Shown here: one piece after another, positions 1 through 7,961 of the stretch | How the letters are laid out: each line of letters opens with the position of its first letter | How positions within the stretch are numbered: the stretch's first letter is position 1 | NCBI GenBank assembly: GCA_963715675.1 | Contig: OY970265.1 | Span: 496,001 to 560,000, forward strand | From: DASVWZ01 sp963715675 | Lineage (GTDB): Bacteria > Acidobacteriota > Terriglobia > Terriglobales > Acidobacteriaceae | Direction: 5' to 3' | Length of the DNA stretch: 64,000 nt | Notes under the pieces: model-generated | Told to the model about the DNA's origin: nothing | Seen by the model: the letters and a program-made list of their open reading frames with translations, nothing else | The model's database searches: none | Translations under genes and position numbers: made by a program

Positions 1-74
1 TTTTCATGCACTTCCAAGGACTAAGATTGCTGACCGTGCTTGGTTAAGTCCTTTGTTCGACGTTTTCAGGTGGA

Positions 75-99
75 TTCGAGTCCTACCTGAGGAGCCATT
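75..99. repeat. left attachment-site core (attL)
   Basis: This 25-bp sequence beginning TTCGAGTCCTACC and ending GAGCCATT is identical to 14668-14692. It is the T-loop to CCA part of a tRNA-Asn gene. The 74 bases upstream do not fold as the rest of a tRNA, so only the 3' end is present here. It lies 24 bp from the integrase stop codon, as expected for an att core. Confidence 0.75.
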
Positions 100-122
100 C
101 TTTGTCCCGCCCTTTCATTGGC

Positions 123-1379
123 TTACGCCGCCTTTTTCAGAACCAGCGACGTGTTGATACTAGCCCCAATTAGCCCAACTAACGGGAACCCGCAGCCGAT
201 CCGGTCGCACCATTCGCGTCGCCATGCATGGTCTTTATGAAGGCCGTTCGCGTAAAGATCCGTCACGGAACGCGGCGCGTGACCGAGCCACAATCCGATC
301 AGGTCCTCCGGCACGCGTGCCCGGCGAAGTGTTTCCGTCCGGAAACGTCGGAACGCGTGCAGGCCGACTCCAGCTGCGCGGTGAACATTCCGCTGCGCGA
401 GCGGTCTTCCGCTCCTCGTAGCGAAGATATATCCGGTCTTGCCCTCCGCGTAAATGCGAAGCAGTGCTGCTAGTGGCTCGGCAATATCCACTTCGCGGAC
501 GGCTGCGGGCGTCTTGGGGTCCTGCTCCTTCCCATGCCAGATACTCCGTGTCACTCGAAGAACGTGGAAGTCCGGCGTAAAGTCGGTTGGTTTCAATGCG
601 AGAGCCTCTCCTGCCCGCAACCCCGTCCCGGCAAGAAGGCTGAAGAACACTGCGAAGCGAAGCGTGGCAGAAGATATGAGATCACCCACCTCGGCCTCTG
701 TCACCGTCGGACGGTGCTGCTTGTTCTTCTCGATGATGGGCAGCCCGACAAAATCGTGGTTCCATTTGCGCGGGTGAAGCTGTTCTCCGTTGGCGTCGAC
801 GACCGAGGCGAGCACCAACTTCGGGACCTGCGCATAGTTCACGATTGTTTTTGCGGACAGTCCACCAGCCGCCATTGTTTCGATCAGGAGCTTGAGCGCT
901 GCATTGGAAACATCGGCCAGCGGCATGTCGCCGATGGTCGGAAGAATCCATTTGTCCAGCGAGTGCTGCCAACCGAAAATCGTGGCGGGTTTGACCGGAC
1001 GGCGTCGACGCGTTGCAAGAGAAGCGATCCACCGCTTCGATTGCTCGCGGAACGTCATGCCCGGCGCTGTGGCTGAAATGAGGGCATCTACGGAATTGAT
1101 ACCCACGGCTTCGATGTGCTCGCGGAGTTTTCGCTTGGCGACCGTGCGCGTTGGACATGGACCTAACGAGATCACCCGGCGCTTGCGGCCCTCCGGCGAA
1201 TCAACCCAGTAGCGACCGTATGATGTCGCTGCCGGATTCCACGAGTTTTGATTCTGTTGAAACACGCTACCACTTTGACCTGTACGACGGCTCAAGGATG
1301 GTCCCCTTTTCCGCCGTATCGTCGTCGCAGGAGCAAGCGTACCGTGGGTTGGAAGTGGTTGCAACTCGGTGTTGTTCAC
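123..1379 (-). CDS. int: tyrosine recombinase / integrase
   Basis: Site-specific recombinase that would integrate and excise the surrounding element. The 418-residue protein has a basic N-terminal arm-type region (about residues 20-95), a SAM-like core-binding domain (about 105-200) and a C-terminal catalytic domain. The catalytic set is visible: R255 in GTGLRAGEAL, K289, H341-x-x-R344 in LHAFRRF, H367 in LGHAPRS and the nucleophile Y376 in TDLYAN. The start is GTG at 1379 with GGAAG a few bases upstream. The gene reads towards the left att core, and its last codons overlap TAGCCC repeats that may be binding sites of its own product. Family assignment is firm; its precise target is inferred from the att repeats. 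Confidence 0.92.
   Translation of the reverse strand: MNNTELQPLPTHGTLAPATTIRRKRGPSLSRRTGQSGSVFQQNQNSWNPAATSYGRYWVDSPEGRKRRVISLGPCPTRTVAKRKLREHIEAVGINSVDALISATAPGMTFREQSKRWIASLATRRRRPVKPATIFGWQHSLDKWILPTIGDMPLADVSNAALKLLIETMAAGGLSAKTIVNYAQVPKLVLASVVDANGEQLHPRKWNHDFVGLPIIEKNKQHRPTVTEAEVGDLISSATLRFAVFFSLLAGTGLRAGEALALKPTDFTPDFHVLRVTRSIWHGKEQDPKTPAAVREVDIAEPLAALLRIYAEGKTGYIFATRSGRPLAQRNVHRAAGVGLHAFRRFRTETLRRARVPEDLIGLWLGHAPRSVTDLYANGLHKDHAWRREWCDRIGCGFPLVGLIGASINTSLVLKKAA
161..180 (+). repeat. candidate integrase arm sites, left end
   Basis: Two tandem copies of a TAGCCCcAAt/TAGCCCAACT motif lie about 60 bp inside the left att core, within the 3' end of the integrase gene. The same doublet, in the same orientation, lies inside the right end at 14555-14573. 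Paired direct repeats flanking both att cores are what arm-type binding sites of tyrosine recombinases look like. The function is inferred. Confidence 0.45.
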
Positions 1380-1461
1380 GACTTCCCACGGTGGTGTTAT
1401 CGGTCATACGAACTCACCAAAGTAACTTTTAGTGCCGCGTGATTCGACGGAAAATGAAAGC

Positions 1462-2064
1462 ATGACCAAGGCGGACTGGTTAGAAAAAGGAAAGGAACTC
1501 GGTGCGAGCGCGAGCAGGTCGGCGTGGGACGTTGGTCGCTGGCTGGTTGAGGGTGAAGACCAGTTCCTCCCGAAGATGCCGGGGAGCAAAAGAGCACGCC
1601 GCGCATACTATAGGGACCGCAAGGCACACTGGATGGCTCTGTTCGATGAGGCGTCGGCAGCATCCGGGCTCGCTGCATCATCGCTGCGCCAGTATGCGAA
1701 TGTCTGGCGTCGCAGAACCTATACGGTGTTCCCCGATCTCAAATTCGGACATCACTTGGAAGTTATGCGGTGCCACACGATAGATGATGACGGCAAGCGT
1801 AGTTTCGACTTCGGATCTGCTGTGGGAATTCTCAGTGCCGCTGCGGAAAATGGCTGGTCAGTTATTCAAACAAGAGCCGAGGTTTCTCGACGGTACCCTC
1901 TTCCGAAGACCGCGCAGAATGCGATGTACAAAATCAGGCGAATCATCGACAGCGTCACCGGCGAGCAGCGGGACGAGTTGCTCGCGGCGCTGGCCGAAGA
2001 GTTGGCGTCTCGGAGACCTCCGCCCACATCCCCGCCGGACGAATTTACCGATACTCCTTATTAA
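1462..2064 (+). CDS. hypothetical protein, early region of element
   Basis: A 200-residue basic protein of no family I recognise, transcribed divergently from the integrase. The start chosen is the ATG at 1462 (MTKADWLEKGKELG) because GAAAG lies just upstream; a GTG at 1432 would add ten residues. The middle is rich in Arg and Trp (ASSLRQYANVWRRR), and the C-terminus is acidic and proline-rich. Position between the integrase and the replication gene suggests an early function such as regulation or excision control, but nothing in the sequence proves it. Confidence 0.6.
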   Translation: MTKADWLEKGKELGASASRSAWDVGRWLVEGEDQFLPKMPGSKRARRAYYRDRKAHWMALFDEASAASGLAASSLRQYANVWRRRTYTVFPDLKFGHHLEVMRCHTIDDDGKRSFDFGSAVGILSAAAENGWSVIQTRAEVSRRYPLPKTAQNAMYKIRRIIDSVTGEQRDELLAALAEELASRRPPPTSPPDEFTDTPY

Positions 2065-2139
2065 AGACTCCGGGCACTTTTCTCAGTCGACTGACAAAAC
2101 TGCCCGCCGGGTCCCCATTTCTAATAGCAAAAAACGAGT

Positions 2140-2370
2140 TCTTCGCAAAATCGGTGTAAGTCCCGCCACTGTGCGCCTTTAGCTGCTTAATCCCAAGCGG
2201 TCTCCCCATAACAGGGTTGTGACACGCTGGAACCCGCCAGACAGGCGGGACTGGGATAAACACCACGGCGGCCTGACTAACCGCTAAAGACAATTTCTTC
2301 CGTGGCTGCGGCTTGTCCCCGCAGTATCCCAATCTCGCCGGACCACAGCAATGTGGCCCGGCGGTTCTGC
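2140..2370 (+). ncRNA. candidate structured leader RNA
   Basis: This stretch has no convincing coding frame but contains at least five nested or consecutive helices. ATCCCA 2190-2195 pairs with TGGGAT 2252-2257 around the hairpin CCCGCC/GGCGGG (2233-2249). CCACGG 2263-2268 pairs with CCGTGG 2300-2305, with GCGG/CCGC inside. CTGCGG/CCGCAG spans 2306-2324. A long hairpin at 2336-2363 (CGCCGG, mismatch, CCACA/TGTGG, CCGGCG) is capped by a GCAA tetraloop. It ends about 17 bases before the ATG of a small gene translationally linked to the replication gene. I do not recognise a known RNA family. Confidence 0.45.
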
Positions 2371-2386
2371 TTAACGGGAGAAAAAA

Positions 2387-2545
2387 ATGACAGCACCAAA
2401 TGTACCCATTGAAGCCACCACAAAAGTCTGGGTAGTAAACCCCATCAAAGTCACGATACTCTTGCCGTCGGACTGTGCCGACCCATCCCAGATAGATTGG
2501 GACCCACTTCCCGTGCAGGAGGTCCACGATGAACGGAAATTCTGA
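2387..2545 (+). CDS. small protein upstream of replication gene
   Basis: A 52-residue frame (MTAPNVPIEATTKVWVVNP...) starts 8 bases after a strong GGGAG. It overlaps the start of the replication-initiator-like gene at 2529, whose own AGGAGG lies inside this frame. The arrangement suggests translational coupling, so this may act as a leader cistron. No family is recognised. Confidence 0.55.
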   Translation: MTAPNVPIEATTKVWVVNPIKVTILLPSDCADPSQIDWDPLPVQEVHDERKF

Positions 2546-3419
2546 CAAGGCAAAATCCGTAAAATGCACGCAAGATCTGCGTGGCCATCCGCCGAGTGAT
2601 TACAATCTCCCCGGCGACGGGCAAAAACGAACGGCAGAGTACGCCCGCGCCCAACGTCAACGACTCGCCATGCTTATGTCTACCTACGCCCACGGTGATG
2701 GTAGCGGGATTTCGGTTGGAGCCGAACGGCTCGCCCACGAGTTGGGTTGGCACCGCGCCACGATTTTTCGTCGACAATCCGAATTGCGCGAGATGGGTTT
2801 GCTGGTCAAGGTGGGCTACGCATGCGAGCGTGGTACGGTCTTGCAGCGGCTTGATCTGTCCGCGTTTGACCGTCGGTCTGGAGTCGCAAGTAGCGGAGCC
2901 GGAGTCGCAAGTACGGTCGAGCCGAAGTCGCAAGTAGCGGAGCTGGAGTCGCAACTAGCAACAGCCGGAGTCGCAAGTAGCGGAGCCGGAGTCGCACCTA
3001 GCTGCGTCACAACCGTTCTACCGCCTACCGAGACAACACCGACCACCACCGACACGGCGGGGGTGGTGGCTTTGAATCTTGAAAAACGACACTTGGCTGA
3101 GATCGGACGGTACGGTAAACGTAAAGCTGAATTGGAGAACCTGATTGCTGAGCACGGAGCCAAGACCGTCGCGCAGGCGCTGGCTGCAATCGTTAAGGTC
3201 GGCTTCGATGGTGCCGAGAGCAAGGTCGGGGTCACGCTCTACCGTCTCCCCGAGTACATCGCCAAGGTTAAGGCTGCCGCTGCCGCCGCTGTCCGCAAGG
3301 CGGATGATGATGCCTTCCAACAGGCCAGCATTGAGCGGCAGACGGCTGAGATTGTTAAACGCATGCAAGCGGGTAGGGAGGACGGCCCGACGGTAGAGGA
3401 ATTCTTCAAGGAAGACTGA
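2529..3419 (+). CDS. winged-helix replication-initiator-like protein
   Basis: A 296-residue protein with an N-terminal winged-helix domain (about residues 50-105; ISVGAERLAHELGWHRATIFRRQSELREMGLL), a low-complexity middle (about 117-165) and an Ala/Lys-rich C-terminal segment (about 185-296) ending in an acidic tail (EEFFKED). The start ATG has a perfect AGGAGG six bases upstream. The layout matches phage initiators of the lambda O type: DNA-binding N-terminus, origin repeats inside the gene, helicase-loading C-terminus. The middle is encoded by six copies of a 14-bp repeat that look like iterons. Initiator function is inferred; an HTH regulator is the alternative. Confidence 0.6.
   Translation: MNGNSDKAKSVKCTQDLRGHPPSDYNLPGDGQKRTAEYARAQRQRLAMLMSTYAHGDGSGISVGAERLAHELGWHRATIFRRQSELREMGLLVKVGYACERGTVLQRLDLSAFDRRSGVASSGAGVASTVEPKSQVAELESQLATAGVASSGAGVAPSCVTTVLPPTETTPTTTDTAGVVALNLEKRHLAEIGRYGKRKAELENLIAEHGAKTVAQALAAIVKVGFDGAESKVGVTLYRLPEYIAKVKAAAAAAVRKADDDAFQQASIERQTAEIVKRMQAGREDGPTVEEFFKED
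2880..3001 (+). repeat. six iteron-like repeats inside the replication gene (candidate origin)
   Basis: Six copies of GGAGTCGCAAGTAG or a close variant start at 2880, 2901, 2924, 2945, 2967 and 2988. Spacings are 21, 23, 21, 22 and 21 bp, i.e. two helical turns. Because two spacings are not multiples of three, the same DNA is read as GVASSGAG in copies 1-2 and 5-6 but as KSQVAELESQ in copies 3-4. Conservation is therefore at DNA level, as expected for initiator binding sites. Confidence 0.65.
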
Positions 3420-3457
3420 CCAGAAAAAACACCGATAACACGGCACCGTAATTCTGG

Positions 3458-3763
3458 ATGACCAACTGGCTCCAACTCGCACGCGACCGCTGGATCACTG
3501 CCTCTCTGCGGGGTAACGGTAGATACGCCGTCGTCTCTACCTGTGGTTCTCCCGGCGTCGTCACGAGCGTCCACCTGTGCCCGGCGGAAGATCTGGCCCG
3601 AGCAACCAGCCACGGCGCGTGCAGCAGCCCTTCCTGCGATGGGTCCCACCGCGTGGTTGATCTCAAGACGTCGGCAGTTCCCGATCTCCCTGACACTTGG
3701 GAAGATCGGCAATGGGAAAAGCGGTTCGACCGCGAGCACAAGAAAGTCGAGAAGTTTCGGTGA
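3458..3763 (+). CDS. hypothetical phage-type small protein
   Basis: A 101-residue protein with Cys at several positions (STCGSPG, HLCPAED, GACSSPSCDGSH), which might form a small metal site or disulphides. The C-terminus is highly charged (EDRQWEKRFDREHKKVEKFR). It follows the replication gene by 38 bases on the same strand. No clear Shine-Dalgarno sequence is seen, and I do not recognise a family. Confidence 0.5.
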   Translation: MTNWLQLARDRWITASLRGNGRYAVVSTCGSPGVVTSVHLCPAEDLARATSHGACSSPSCDGSHRVVDLKTSAVPDLPDTWEDRQWEKRFDREHKKVEKFR

Positions 3764-3830
3764 GTGTTTTTAATGGACGAATTTGGTTGCCGGACGGCGT
3801 ACTTGCCGACGGAATTATTTGGGGGGAACA

Positions 3831-4229
3831 ATGCGACAAGAAGTCTGCTGCACGGGCCTTGGCCAGCCGAAGGTCATTTACCGGACGGAAGCCGCTGCTA
3901 GAAAAGCGATCAGATCGAACGGCTGGAACGCCCGCGCATACTTCTGCCCGTACGCCAACCATATTCACATCACACACGCCGACGAACGGAACCGCCCGGC
4001 AGAGAAACCGCCGAGCGCAGCAAAGCTCCGCCGTATGGCCGAGAACGCCGGTAGAGAAATGCGGGCCGACGCCCGTCGCATCGAAGCCGCCGAAAAAGCG
4101 CTGGCGGCCCGGAAGGAAAAGGCCCGTCAGGAAGCAGCGTCCATCGAGCGTGCCGAAGCTGAACTGCGCCGCGCCATTCAAGTCATGACTGATCGAGTGC
4201 TGGGTCCGATGAAGGGAGAAAAAGTATGA
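3831..4229 (+). CDS. hypothetical protein with coiled-coil C-terminus
   Basis: A 132-residue protein. The start is placed at the ATG at 3831 (MRQEVCCTGLGQPK) because GGGGGGA lies five bases upstream; an upstream in-frame start at 3783 has no such signal. The N-terminus (KVIYRTEAAARKAIRSNGWNARAYFCPYANHIHI) resembles small phage proteins of unknown role. Residues 60-120 form a long Ala/Glu/Arg-rich helix, probably coiled coil. Its stop overlaps the next gene by an ATGA. Confidence 0.65.
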   Translation: MRQEVCCTGLGQPKVIYRTEAAARKAIRSNGWNARAYFCPYANHIHITHADERNRPAEKPPSAAKLRRMAENAGREMRADARRIEAAEKALAARKEKARQEAASIERAEAELRRAIQVMTDRVLGPMKGEKV

Positions 4230-4450
4230 GTAACCTGATGACAGGCCCGCAGGGAGAACCAGTCGAGTTGACGACCGGCTTAAAGGCGACCGATGACATC
4301 CTGCAGCAAACCGCTCTTGAGATGGCGGATGGGGACGAAGCCGATTACGTAATGTGGCTGGCCGCCTTGTACGGCTGGTTTGAAACGGGGAAGTTGGTCG
4401 TTCCCGGTATCGGCAAGCCCGGCTTCGAAGTGACTGGTGTAGGCAAATGA
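4226..4450 (+). CDS. hypothetical small protein
   Basis: A 74-residue acidic protein (MSNLMTGPQGEPVELTTGLKATDD...) that starts in an ATGA overlap with the preceding gene and ends in an ATGA overlap with the next. GGGAG lies upstream within the previous gene. Tight translational coupling supports it as real. No family is recognised. Confidence 0.65.
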   Translation: MSNLMTGPQGEPVELTTGLKATDDILQQTALEMADGDEADYVMWLAALYGWFETGKLVVPGIGKPGFEVTGVGK

Positions 4451-4713
4451 CCGACATTCGAAAATGGCATGGACCGAACGGATACGGCGCTATCATTACC
4501 GGCCCGCTGCCCGGCAACACTGTTCTGCTGGCTGGCTATCCGGACAGTGAATCCTTGAACGCCCAGATCTGCGCCGTTCTGGAAGTCACGGCGTATTTCC
4601 TACGTCCCCAGAGAACCCCCTACATACGTTTTCCGGACGAACCGACGTCAGAGCAAACCACGCGGTGCGTAGCTACTTCCCTGAGCGTCCAGCCGAGTCC
4701 TTGGGCGAGCTGA
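4447..4713 (+). CDS. hypothetical small protein
   Basis: An 88-residue protein coupled by an ATGA overlap to the gene before it. The N-terminal half (HGPNGYGAIITGPLPGNTVLLAGYPDSE) is plausibly folded; the C-terminal third is low in hydrophobic content. No family is recognised. It is the last member of the 3831-4713 overlapping set. Confidence 0.55.
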   Translation: MTDIRKWHGPNGYGAIITGPLPGNTVLLAGYPDSESLNAQICAVLEVTAYFLRPQRTPYIRFPDEPTSEQTTRCVATSLSVQPSPWAS

Positions 4714-4732
4714 CCGAGGGTCAACGAGTGTA

Positions 4733-4840
4733 ATGGAGATGTTTCAACAGGCACGCCTTCGCTTTGCTCTATGGCTCTTGGCCAACACGTCACATCGAGA
4801 TGTGACCAACTTCGTTGATATGACCTCCTTCTTGGCCTAA
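4733..4840 (+). CDS. possible 35-residue protein
   Basis: A short frame (MEMFQQARLRFALWLLANTS...) with a start 20 bases after the preceding gene and an amphipathic N-terminus. GAG precedes the ATG but the ribosome site is weak. It is reported because the element packs small genes tightly; it may be chance. Confidence 0.3.
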   Translation: MEMFQQARLRFALWLLANTSHRDVTNFVDMTSFLA

Positions 4841-4963
4841 CATTTATTACGTCCCGCCTCCCCGAAGAGAGTCCCCACGGGGACGCATCACCCCCTGAGG
4901 CGAATGACCCGAATTCTCGGGAAACTCAGTCCGTCAAGCAAAGTTGTTTTCAGGAGGTTCATT

Positions 4964-6112
4964 ATGAAACGAATCAGCATCTTGGCTTTGATTCTCTGTG
5001 CGTGCTTCGTGTCCGTGGCATGGGGACAGCAGCCAGCGGGCAAGGGCCGCTCCGACTGGACCGAGTTCCATCGGACCAACATGATGCGCTGGAACCCGTA
5101 TGAGCACGTGCTTAACATCCACAACGTTGGGAGCCTCGACCGGAAGTGGAACTACGCCACCGGCGCCTACCTAGAGTCCTCGCCCGCAGTGGCGAATGGA
5201 GTGGTTTATTTTGGCTCGTGGGACGGTAAAGTATACGCGCTCAACGCCCGCACCGGTGCCAAACTGTGGAGATACACCCTTGGCATCTTTGTGTCTTCCT
5301 CGCCCGCAGTGGCGAATGGCGTGGTTTACGTCGGCTCTGCTTCTGGCCCTTCGGGCAACGTGTACGCGCTGAACGGCCGCACCGGCGCGAAGCTGTGGAG
5401 GTACCGCACCGGTGAGAGTGTGCTTTCCTCGCCCACCGTGGTGAATGGTGTAGTGTATGTCGGTTCGTCGAACGCCAACATATACGCGCTGAACGCCCGC
5501 ACCGGCGTCAAGCTGTGGAGCTACACCACCGGCGCGGTGCTGTCCTCGCCCGCCGTGGCGAATGGGGTAGTTTATGTCAGTTCGAGCGACGGCAACCTGT
5601 ACGCGCTGAACGCCCACACCGGTGCCAAGCAATGGAGCTACCCCACCGGCGGCTGGGCGTATTCCTCGCCCGCAGTGGCGAATGGGGCGGTTTATATCGG
5701 CTCGTGGGACTCCAACGTGTACGCGCTGAACGCCAGCACCGGCGCCATGCTGTGGAGCTACGCCACTGGCAGCTATGTGGAGTCCTCGCCCGCGGTAGCG
5801 AATGGGGTGGTTTATGTCGGCTCGGACGACGGCAATGTCTATGCATTGAACACAAGTACCGGTGCTCTGGTGTGGAGCTACACCACCGGCGGCTATGTAT
5901 CTTCCTCGCCCGCAGTCGCCAACGGGGTGGTCTATGTCGGCTCTGGGGACAACAACGTGTACGCGCTGGACGCCAGCACCGGCGCCAATCTGTGGAGCTA
6001 CACCACCGGCGACGCGGTGGATTCCTCACCCGCCCTGGCGAATGGAGTGGTTTATGTCGGCTCGCGCGACTACAACGTCTACGCCTTCGGCCTGAAGAAG
6101 GGTCGGAAGTAA
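4964..6112 (+). CDS. secreted PQQ-type beta-propeller repeat protein
   Basis: A 382-residue exported protein. The start is ATG at 4964 (MKRISILALILCACFVSVAWGQ) with AGGAGG seven bases upstream; residues 1-22 form a signal peptide with likely cleavage after AWG. After a short domain, eight repeats of about 40 residues follow with the pattern SSPAVANGVVYVGS-x-D-x-NVYALNA-x-TGA-x-LWSY, the PQQ-like (PF01011/PF13360-type) blades of one eight-bladed propeller. The repeats are also very similar at DNA level, suggesting recent expansion or homogenisation. It lies within the mobile element but resembles host secreted proteins, so it is probably cargo. Ligand and partner are unknown. Confidence 0.85.
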   Translation: MKRISILALILCACFVSVAWGQQPAGKGRSDWTEFHRTNMMRWNPYEHVLNIHNVGSLDRKWNYATGAYLESSPAVANGVVYFGSWDGKVYALNARTGAKLWRYTLGIFVSSSPAVANGVVYVGSASGPSGNVYALNGRTGAKLWRYRTGESVLSSPTVVNGVVYVGSSNANIYALNARTGVKLWSYTTGAVLSSPAVANGVVYVSSSDGNLYALNAHTGAKQWSYPTGGWAYSSPAVANGAVYIGSWDSNVYALNASTGAMLWSYATGSYVESSPAVANGVVYVGSDDGNVYALNTSTGALVWSYTTGGYVSSSPAVANGVVYVGSGDNNVYALDASTGANLWSYTTGDAVDSSPALANGVVYVGSRDYNVYAFGLKKGRK

Positions 6113-7016
6113 CGACTGAATGATCCGCTTGAGCCTAGACAGGCTTGGGCGGGTTTCTTGTTGGCCCTTCCCGGTGACGCGGAATCGCCGTCGCCTGAAT
6201 CTCAGAGGCTAAAACCGTGCACCGTGATGGCGCAGTCGATGTGAGGGTCCGCGCTATGACAACGAACACTCAGCGACTGACGGGTAACTTCTGTTATCAG
6301 GCCATTACACTCAGAACCCCAGAGCAGACCCCTAGCACACGCCCGGCACCGTGACGAGCAAAGGCGCCTTAACGGCCCGAGCAGGAACCTGATCCACCCA
6401 TGACGCCATCCGCTTCTCTTGGCCGCCTAAAAGCAGCGCTGTGCGCCAGCCCGGACCACCGACGCACCCGGCACTGAAGTGCGCGATGCAGCCCCGTTAT
6501 CGCCAGCAACTGCCAGCATATCGCGAGCTATCTCCGCCTTATGGATGCAGTGTACGTGCGCTCGGCGTGACGTACCACTGCGCCCTCGAAGAGATTTCCT
6601 TTTGTTCTCATGCACTTAACCTATGGACACTGTCCCTCGCTAACTCTATGAAACGAAAAGGGGATAAGGGGGGTAGGGATGTAATAGCAAAGCCTTGCCC
6701 AGCGCACGCCGCCTGCGAACGAACGACCGGGCTTCCCCAAAACGATTTTTCTTATGTACATCCGGGGGGATTCCGGGGGATTTCCTTTCTTATGTGGGAC
6801 CCCGGCCCAGCATTCAGCCCCCCTTCCCAGCGCCTTCTGGCGCGTCCGGAAAGCGTCGCGTGTTCAGGCTAGGTCGCTCGATGTCGCTCGACGTCACCCG
6901 TAACAGCGGCCCGCCAGTGTGATCAGGGCTGCTCGACGGCGGCCCGCCAAACGAGGGGGTCCCCCGGCGTCGACTCCGGCGGCCCCACATAAATCTGAAG
7001 CATGGAGGCCACGGTT
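6113..7016. other. long intergenic region, possible packaging-site region
   Basis: About 900 bases without a gene I can support. Just after the propeller gene there is a small hairpin, AGCCT/AGGCT (6132-6145), followed by a T-containing tract that could be a weak terminator. G-rich tracts occur near 6658-6676, with a doubled (C)CGGGGGATT motif near 6763-6783 and a doubled GTCGCTCGA near 6870-6888. The region lies just upstream of a CopG-type regulator and the terminase small subunit, where phages and satellites often carry their cos or pac site; no motif proves this. Confidence 0.3.
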
Positions 7017-7211
7017 ATGGCCACGAAAAAACGAGTCCTAGTTTACGTCGACGCTGATCTCGAAAACTGGCTGAAGGAAGAGCAGGTTCGGACGGGCGCG
7101 TCTCGCGGAGAAATCATCCGGCGGGCGCTGCGCCTGACTGCTTTCGCAACTCAGCCCAGAATCGAGAAGCGAATCCAGCCCATTTTGATACCCGGAGTGA
7201 GGAACGCTTAA
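7017..7211 (+). CDS. ribbon-helix-helix DNA-binding protein
   Basis: A 64-residue protein (MATKKRVLVYVDADLENWLKEEQ) with the strand-helix-helix pattern of CopG/Arc regulators: beta strand at about 5-11, helix 12-23, turn GAS, helix 28-40 (RGEIIRRALRLTAF). The start at 7017 is chosen because GGAGG sits nine bases upstream; the in-frame ATG at 7002 lies before that signal. It stands directly ahead of the packaging-type gene cluster and may regulate it. Confidence 0.7.
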   Translation: MATKKRVLVYVDADLENWLKEEQVRTGASRGEIIRRALRLTAFATQPRIEKRIQPILIPGVRNA

Positions 7212-7212
7212 A

Positions 7213-7767
7213 ATGCCCATGCCTCGCAAGTCGATTTCCGCTCACAGATTGTGCGGGACCACTCCGGAATATGTGGTCGAGGAAGCAGTGGTCGAATCCG
7301 GACGGCCTCGTTACCCCAAAGGTATCAGCCCGGCGGCCCGACTGGTCTTCAAGAGACTTTGCGCGTTGCTGGAGAAGCGCCGCTCGCTCACTTCCGGAGA
7401 CGGAGAACTGCTCAGACTTTACTGCGTCCTCTTTGACCGGCACGCACGAGCGCTGGCCGCCATAGAAAAGGAAGGCGAAATTCGCACGTATACGCGGCTG
7501 GACAATCGTGGAGAAGCCGTCCAGTGCGAGAAGCCAAACCTGTGGCTGAAGGTCGCGGAGAACTCCGAAGCAAAAATGATTTCGGTGCTGGACCGCCTTG
7601 GTCTGACCCCGATCAACCGCAGCAAGGTCAAGCCCGCCGAGCCGCCGAAGGAAGTGAAGCCCGTGGACCCCGGCGACGAGCTTCTGGACCGTGGCCGCCA
7701 CAACTCAACCCCGGACGTTACTGCGGATGAGCTGGCCGACATCGATGTGGAGGGACTCCCCCAATGA
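7213..7767 (+). CDS. phage terminase small subunit, P27-like
   Basis: A 184-residue protein with the core of P27-family terminase small subunits: GRPRYPKGISPAARLVFKRL at about 31-50, a helical stretch DGELLRLYCVLFDRHARALAAIEKEG (63-88), and WLKVAENSEAKMISVLDRLGLTP (112-134). TerS recognises the packaging site and recruits the large terminase motor. No large subunit is encoded in this element, a pattern seen in phage satellites that divert a helper phage's packaging. The gene starts one base after the regulator's stop codon and its own stop overlaps the next ATG. Confidence 0.75.
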   Translation: MPMPRKSISAHRLCGTTPEYVVEEAVVESGRPRYPKGISPAARLVFKRLCALLEKRRSLTSGDGELLRLYCVLFDRHARALAAIEKEGEIRTYTRLDNRGEAVQCEKPNLWLKVAENSEAKMISVLDRLGLTPINRSKVKPAEPPKEVKPVDPGDELLDRGRHNSTPDVTADELADIDVEGLPQ

Positions 7768-7961
7768 GCACGCTAAACCATGACCGCGTTGCCCTTCTCG
7801 CAGCGTTCATCTATCTCATGAAAAACACCGGCACCTGTTCCATGACTATGGACGACGCCGTTCAGGTTGCAACCTTCACGCTGAACGAAGCACAGGAAGT
7901 GGCCGCCCGGCTTACCGAGGACGGCGAGATCGTCCCGACACCCGCAGGGAGGATTCAGTGA
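7764..7961 (+). CDS. hypothetical small protein
   Basis: A 65-residue protein starting in an ATGA overlap with the terminase small subunit. The sequence (MTMDDAVQVATFTLNEAQEVAARLTEDGEIVPT) looks like a small helical, possibly winged-helix, fold with a last beta strand. No family is recognised. Its end carries GGGAGG for the next start. Confidence 0.6.
   Translation: MSTLNHDRVALLAAFIYLMKNTGTCSMTMDDAVQVATFTLNEAQEVAARLTEDGEIVPTPAGRIQ

Noticed and set aside
2140..2175. Cobalamin-riboswitch-like string GGTGTAAGTCC followed by CCGCCACTGT
   Set aside because: The two boxes are fused without the usual bases between them, no B12 box (CAGGA...CCTGCC) is seen at the right distance, and no cobalamin gene follows.
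2880..3001. CRISPR-like array
   Set aside because: Repeat unit is 14 bp with 7-9 bp spacers, lies inside a coding gene and has no cas genes nearby; iterons fit better.
6441..6872. Possible 143-residue protein in the long intergenic region
   Set aside because: No ribosome site, composition like random GC-rich translation, no recognisable fold.
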